Of a stretch of DNA of 64,000 nt, positions 60,005-64,000 are shown one piece after another (within the stretch, counting starts at the first letter, position 1; each line of letters starts with the position of its first letter). Source of the stretch: Diplocarpon mali (Eukaryota > Ascomycota > Leotiomycetes > Helotiales > Drepanopezizaceae); NCBI GenBank assembly GCA_024741835.1, contig JAENRP010000117.1:58975-122974 (forward strand), written 5' to 3'. The position numbers and the translations under genes were made by a program. The notes beneath the pieces were generated by a model. It did no database searches. It was given only the letters and a program-made list of their open reading frames with translations, and was not told where the DNA came from.

Positions 60005-63000
60005 CCCTTACTTAGACCTTATTCCAATTGACCTATAATTAAGAAAATAATAATTATCCTTTTGCGCTAATCCAACTCCTAAGTATCTCTTTAAATTAAA
60101 AACAATCAATTAATAGCAACCTTTATTAAAATTACTAATCTTACTTATAAGGTAGGACTAGGAGTCAAATTTCCAAAAGCGTTCCTTTATAAGACTATAT
60201 AACTTAACTTGCAGTCTAGGCCTAGGAGTCGATCTAAAAACTTTTCTTTATAAAACTATATGACCTAACTTATAGGGTAGGCCTAGGAGTTGTCCTTAAG
60301 CTTACTAAGCCCTTACTATCTTTTACAATCCTAGTATATCTTTAAATACTTTAAACTTTGCAACTATCTTTAGTAGCTTTATAAATCCATCTGCTACTAT
60401 TCGATTAGTTAGAATATAAGTGATTAATAACTTATTTTTCGCAATAAGGTTATAGATAAAGTAATAAGTAATATTAATATATTTTAATCGCTTATATAAG
60501 TATAGATTCTTTATAAGTACAATCGCCCTTATATTATCTACTTAAAGATTAATATAGTTCCTATCTTATCTAATATATTTAATAAAACCTATATCTTTTA
60601 AAACTTAAGCGATTTATAATCCTTGCTTGCAATTTAATAATATTAATATATATTTGGCCTTAGTGCTTATAGTAGCTATTGATTTCTACTTCCTACTTCC
60701 TTATAATATAGGTCTACTATATAGTACTATTACGCTTTTAAATATACTTTTCTAACCTTTTATATTTGCCTAATCGGAATTAGTATATACCTTAAGCTTT
60801 ATACTTATATATTTCATTAGTCTATATCTTACCTTCTATATGATTATCGATCGAAGGTACCTTTTAAGCCGCTTAACTATATTCTTATATTAAATCGTCA
60901 GATCCTTTAAGTTCTGATTAAGTTGCTTAATAATAAAGGCGATATCTGGTCTTATATATACTATAGTATATATAATTGCTCTAATATCTTATTAGTACTT
61001 CTTTAGATCTCCTTTCTACTCATTTTCATTAGTAGGCTCTAACTTATTATACTTTCCTTTAATTGGAGTACGCTTTAGCTTAAAGTTAAGAGTATAAATA
61101 GAGAGTCCTATTTAATTTAAGATCTTCTTAATATACTGCTCTTAATCTAACTAAAGTTCTTAAGTAGAGCGGTTCCTTATAATATAGATGCTAAGGATCT
61201 TATAAATTCCCTCTAAATCCTTAGTATTAAAATGTTTCCAAATTATTATAAAGAACCAATCTAATTAAGTAATTATTTTTACAATTATAGTAATATTATT
61301 AATATATAGTAGTAACTTAATTCTACACTTAGTATTAGTAAATAGATAAGGGTTAGCTAGGCTTTAAACGAATCCTATTTCTATTAAAGTAAAGCTATAT
61401 AAGAGGTTCTAATTATAAGCTAATTGTTTAAGCCTATAAATACTATAGAATATATAAAGAGAGTAGCCAGCGCATATAGGAATACTATTAGGTTAGGAGA
61501 GAAAAATCCATTCTTTTATAATCGCTTTAGTAAATGCATTTTTAATATTATACTATCTACATTTAAAGTCCTTAGCAGCTATTATTGCTATAAATATACA
61601 AAGGGTATCTATACGAACTATTAGCGCGAATATATTAAAGTAGTCTTTTTTATACTATTAAAAGAAGCCCTTAGCTATAAGCCTTGCTTTATAATATTCT
61701 AAGGTCCTATTTACATATATTTTAATTATAAAGACCCACTTTATTAATACTAGGTTCATATCCTTTGGCATTAGTTCCTCTATCTATATGCCATTTATAA
61801 TAAAAGAGCTTATTTCCTTTTAAATTGCCTTATTCTATATTGCTCTATTCTTTAAATTATTAATAGCTTTATTATATATCTTTAGAAGAGAGATTTTCAT
61901 TATCCTCCTAGCGGCTAGGAACGCATTATCTTTATTAAAGCTCTATTGAAGTTCAAGCTTATAGATCCTATACACTATTATAGCTTAAATATACTTAGAC
62001 TCTCGTTTATCTAAGGTATCTTTTAATTCTAGGTCTCTATTCCTCTTTAAAGGCGTAGGTTCGGCTATAGGTTCTATAGGCTTATTATCTAAAGAACCGC
62101 TTTCTAGTAGTAGAGGCTTATTATTACTTATACCTATTTTAGGAATATCTTTTATTATAGGTGCTTTAACTAAAGGAATAATAATATTAAAGTTATTTTA
62201 TACTTTAAGTAATTTGCAAATAATAGGAATAGTCTATTCGGCCTTTAGGCAACTAGTAGGTTATTAATCAGTAGGTGCGCTTGATATACCTAAGCTTAAA
62301 GAGAGGAGTTATTAGTTCGGCTTAATAGTATTACTATTGAGTAGTATACCTTACGAATCTCTAGGTATTTAGAGCTTTAAGGATAGCTCCTCCTTATTTT
62401 GAGATTTATCGAATTCAACTATTAAAGATATAATTACTCGCCTTAAATCTAGCGTATATACTATCTATTGCTTTATTATCTATTTAATATACTTAATAAA
62501 TATATACTCTTTACCTTAGTCTATTAGCTTCTTGCTCTTTATACTTATAGGCTAGGACTTTAGGCTAATATAAGAGTAGCAGATGCTTTTAAAGACGCAG
62601 ATATAGTCTAAGCTTAATTTCTATTTAAAATATACCTTATATAGTAATATTTAAGTACTATTAACTATTAGTCTATTACCTATTTTATTTTATAAGTATA
62701 TATCTGCCTTAATCGCAAGGTCTTAGAATTCTAATAATAGGTTAGCATCTTATAATAAAGTATAATAGTTAGTCTTTGCTTATTAGATGCTTCGCTTAGC
62801 GATGCTATTCTAATAGGAACCTTTATATATTATAGTTAGTTTATAATAAACTCCTTATTTTGCCTATTTATTAAGCTTTATCCTAATCTCTAATATATTA
62901 TCAGACCTAATAGCTATTAGCTTTAACTAGGTCTAGCGTTCTTCTATTACTTTCCAAGTTTCTAGCTTTTTTATAAGCTTAGATTTAATCCTAGCGTAAA

Positions 63001-64000
63001 TAGTTCATATTTATTAAATAGAGTTATCTATTATTTAAGAAAACCAATTATTTCCTTTAATTAAAGTTATAAATAGTTTAATAGTATTAATAGATATTAG
63101 CACTAGTATTAAATCTTTCTATAAGCTAAGCTTAGTTTATATTTAATTTTAAAGTTTTATTAGCTTGCAAATTTAGTATATTAGGCAATCCTTTAGTATT
63201 TAAATCTTCTATTTTAAAATCAAGACCTTATATAGGCCCTTTAATTTCTCTAGCCTTAGATATGCGAATCTTCTATAAATTAGCTAATACCTTAATAGGC
63301 TTTCGACTTCTAATAGCTTTAATAGCCTATTATCAATTGATACTTTATTATCAGCGGCTAGAAAGGAATAGTAATAGCAGTTTAAGGTTTTACTATTTTC
63401 TAATTATAAGCTTAGCTTAAGAGTCGTTTTTAATAAAACCGCAAGATCTACTTATAGTCTTAGCTTAAGAGTCGATTTCTTAGAAATAGCAAGATCTACT
63501 TATAGTCTTAACTTAAGAGTCATTTCTAACGAATTCGCAAGTTTCATTTGCGGTCTTAGCTTAAGAGTCATTTCTGCGAATTTCACTTACAATCCTAGCC
63601 TAAGAGTTATTATTAGTAAATTTGCAAAATCTACTCGCAGTCTTAGCTTAAGAGTCATTTCTATTAAATTTACTTATAATCCTAACTTAAGAGTCATCTT
63701 TAAAGACACTTTACAATTTACCTATAGTCTTAGCTTAAGAGTCATTTTTACGAATTTTACTTATAATCCTAGCTTAAGAGTCTATCTATTCTCCTTATCC
63801 TTACTTAATTATATTAAAGTAAAGAGTGCACTTTCCTTAAAGGAATCTACTTATAGGTTTAGCTTAAAAGTCAATTTCTATAATATTACCTTTAAGATAA
63901 TATAAAGTCTATCTTTAATTTTAGCTTTAAAGATCACTTTATAATTATTATTTATAAATTATATAAATTAATTATTAAAAACTCTTATATAATTCAACTT
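59810..64000 (-). mobile_element. Second copy of the copia element (left 4.2 kb), inserted in gypsy Y, runs off the window
   Basis: It starts with a 195-bp LTR (59810-60004) and is collinear with the first copia copy (offset close to 9670 bp) to the window end. The same minus-strand RNase H and RT remnants are present; for example the segment corresponding to 51730-51950 lies at 61400-61620. The two copies differ by many transition-type changes (G/A, C/T), which fits independent RIP after duplication. The right LTR and target duplication are not in the window. Confidence 0.83.

Noticed and set aside
1..64000. tRNA genes, rRNA genes, CRISPR arrays, bacterial-type operons
   Set aside because: No cloverleaf, rRNA or repeat-spacer pattern was seen by eye; introns and RIP show a fungal nuclear genome. 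A tRNAscan run would be the decisive check.
35593..64000. Possibility that the AT-rich block is mitochondrial or bacterial DNA
   Set aside because: Recognisable Ty3/gypsy and Ty1/copia remnants with LTRs and target duplications account for it.

Overview
This window looks like chromosomal DNA of a filamentous ascomycete (Pezizomycotina). The genes are GC-rich and carry short introns (46-139 nt) with GTRNGT-type donors and CTNAY-like branch points. Several families are typical of such fungi: a HET-domain protein, an ApsB/Mto1-type microtubule organiser, DUF2306 and DUF6594 membrane proteins, and a mitochondrial transcription factor with a long N-terminal extension. The repeats show the CpA-to-TpA (TpG-to-TpA) erosion of repeat-induced point mutation (RIP). 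The species cannot be fixed from the sequence.

Layout. Bases 1-35,592 are a normal gene compartment. It starts with the 3' end of a HET gene, then a wrecked MFS sugar-transporter relic (1860-2370), the two-exon ApsB/Mto1-like gene (3480-8082, minus), a DUF2306 membrane protein (11155-12324, minus), a mitochondrial transcription factor 1-like protein (14867-17462, minus) divergent from an AMSH/Sst2 JAMM deubiquitinase (17835-19513, plus), a four-exon protein kinase (21162-23035, minus), a five-exon HExxH zincin-like protein (24779-27340, plus; it needs one GC-AG intron), a MYND-finger protein (28302-29390, minus) and mitochondrial GatB (32412-34280, minus). The exon joins were worked out by hand from splice sites, reading phase and protein continuity. 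There are assembly gaps at 27910-28014 and 43400-43416.

Bases 35,593-64,000 are a RIP-eroded, AT-rich retrotransposon block, interrupted by one GC-rich island (43,176-45,865). The island holds a DUF6594-family gene with a +1 frameshift. The first element is a complete Ty3/gypsy-type LTR retrotransposon (35598-43170) with 134-bp LTRs and a TCCCC target duplication. A third copy of the same LTR (45866-45999) opens a truncated sibling. Further right is a nest: gypsy element X (from 47039) is split by a complete Ty1/copia element in reverse orientation (50138-56321, 195-bp LTRs, target duplication ACCTT). X is then split again by gypsy element Y (from 56937), and Y is split by a second copy of the same copia family (59810 to window end). 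None of these elements keeps an open gag or pol.

The host genes are housekeeping (mitochondrial transcription and tRNA-Gln charging, endosomal deubiquitination, microtubule nucleation) mixed with fungus-specific unknowns; I see no metabolic cluster or operon-like unit. The points most worth a second look are the HExxH protein with its inferred GC-AG intron, the frameshifted DUF6594 gene between retroelements, the sugar-transporter relic, and the reconstructable insertion history of the repeat block. I found no convincing new multi-gene system.
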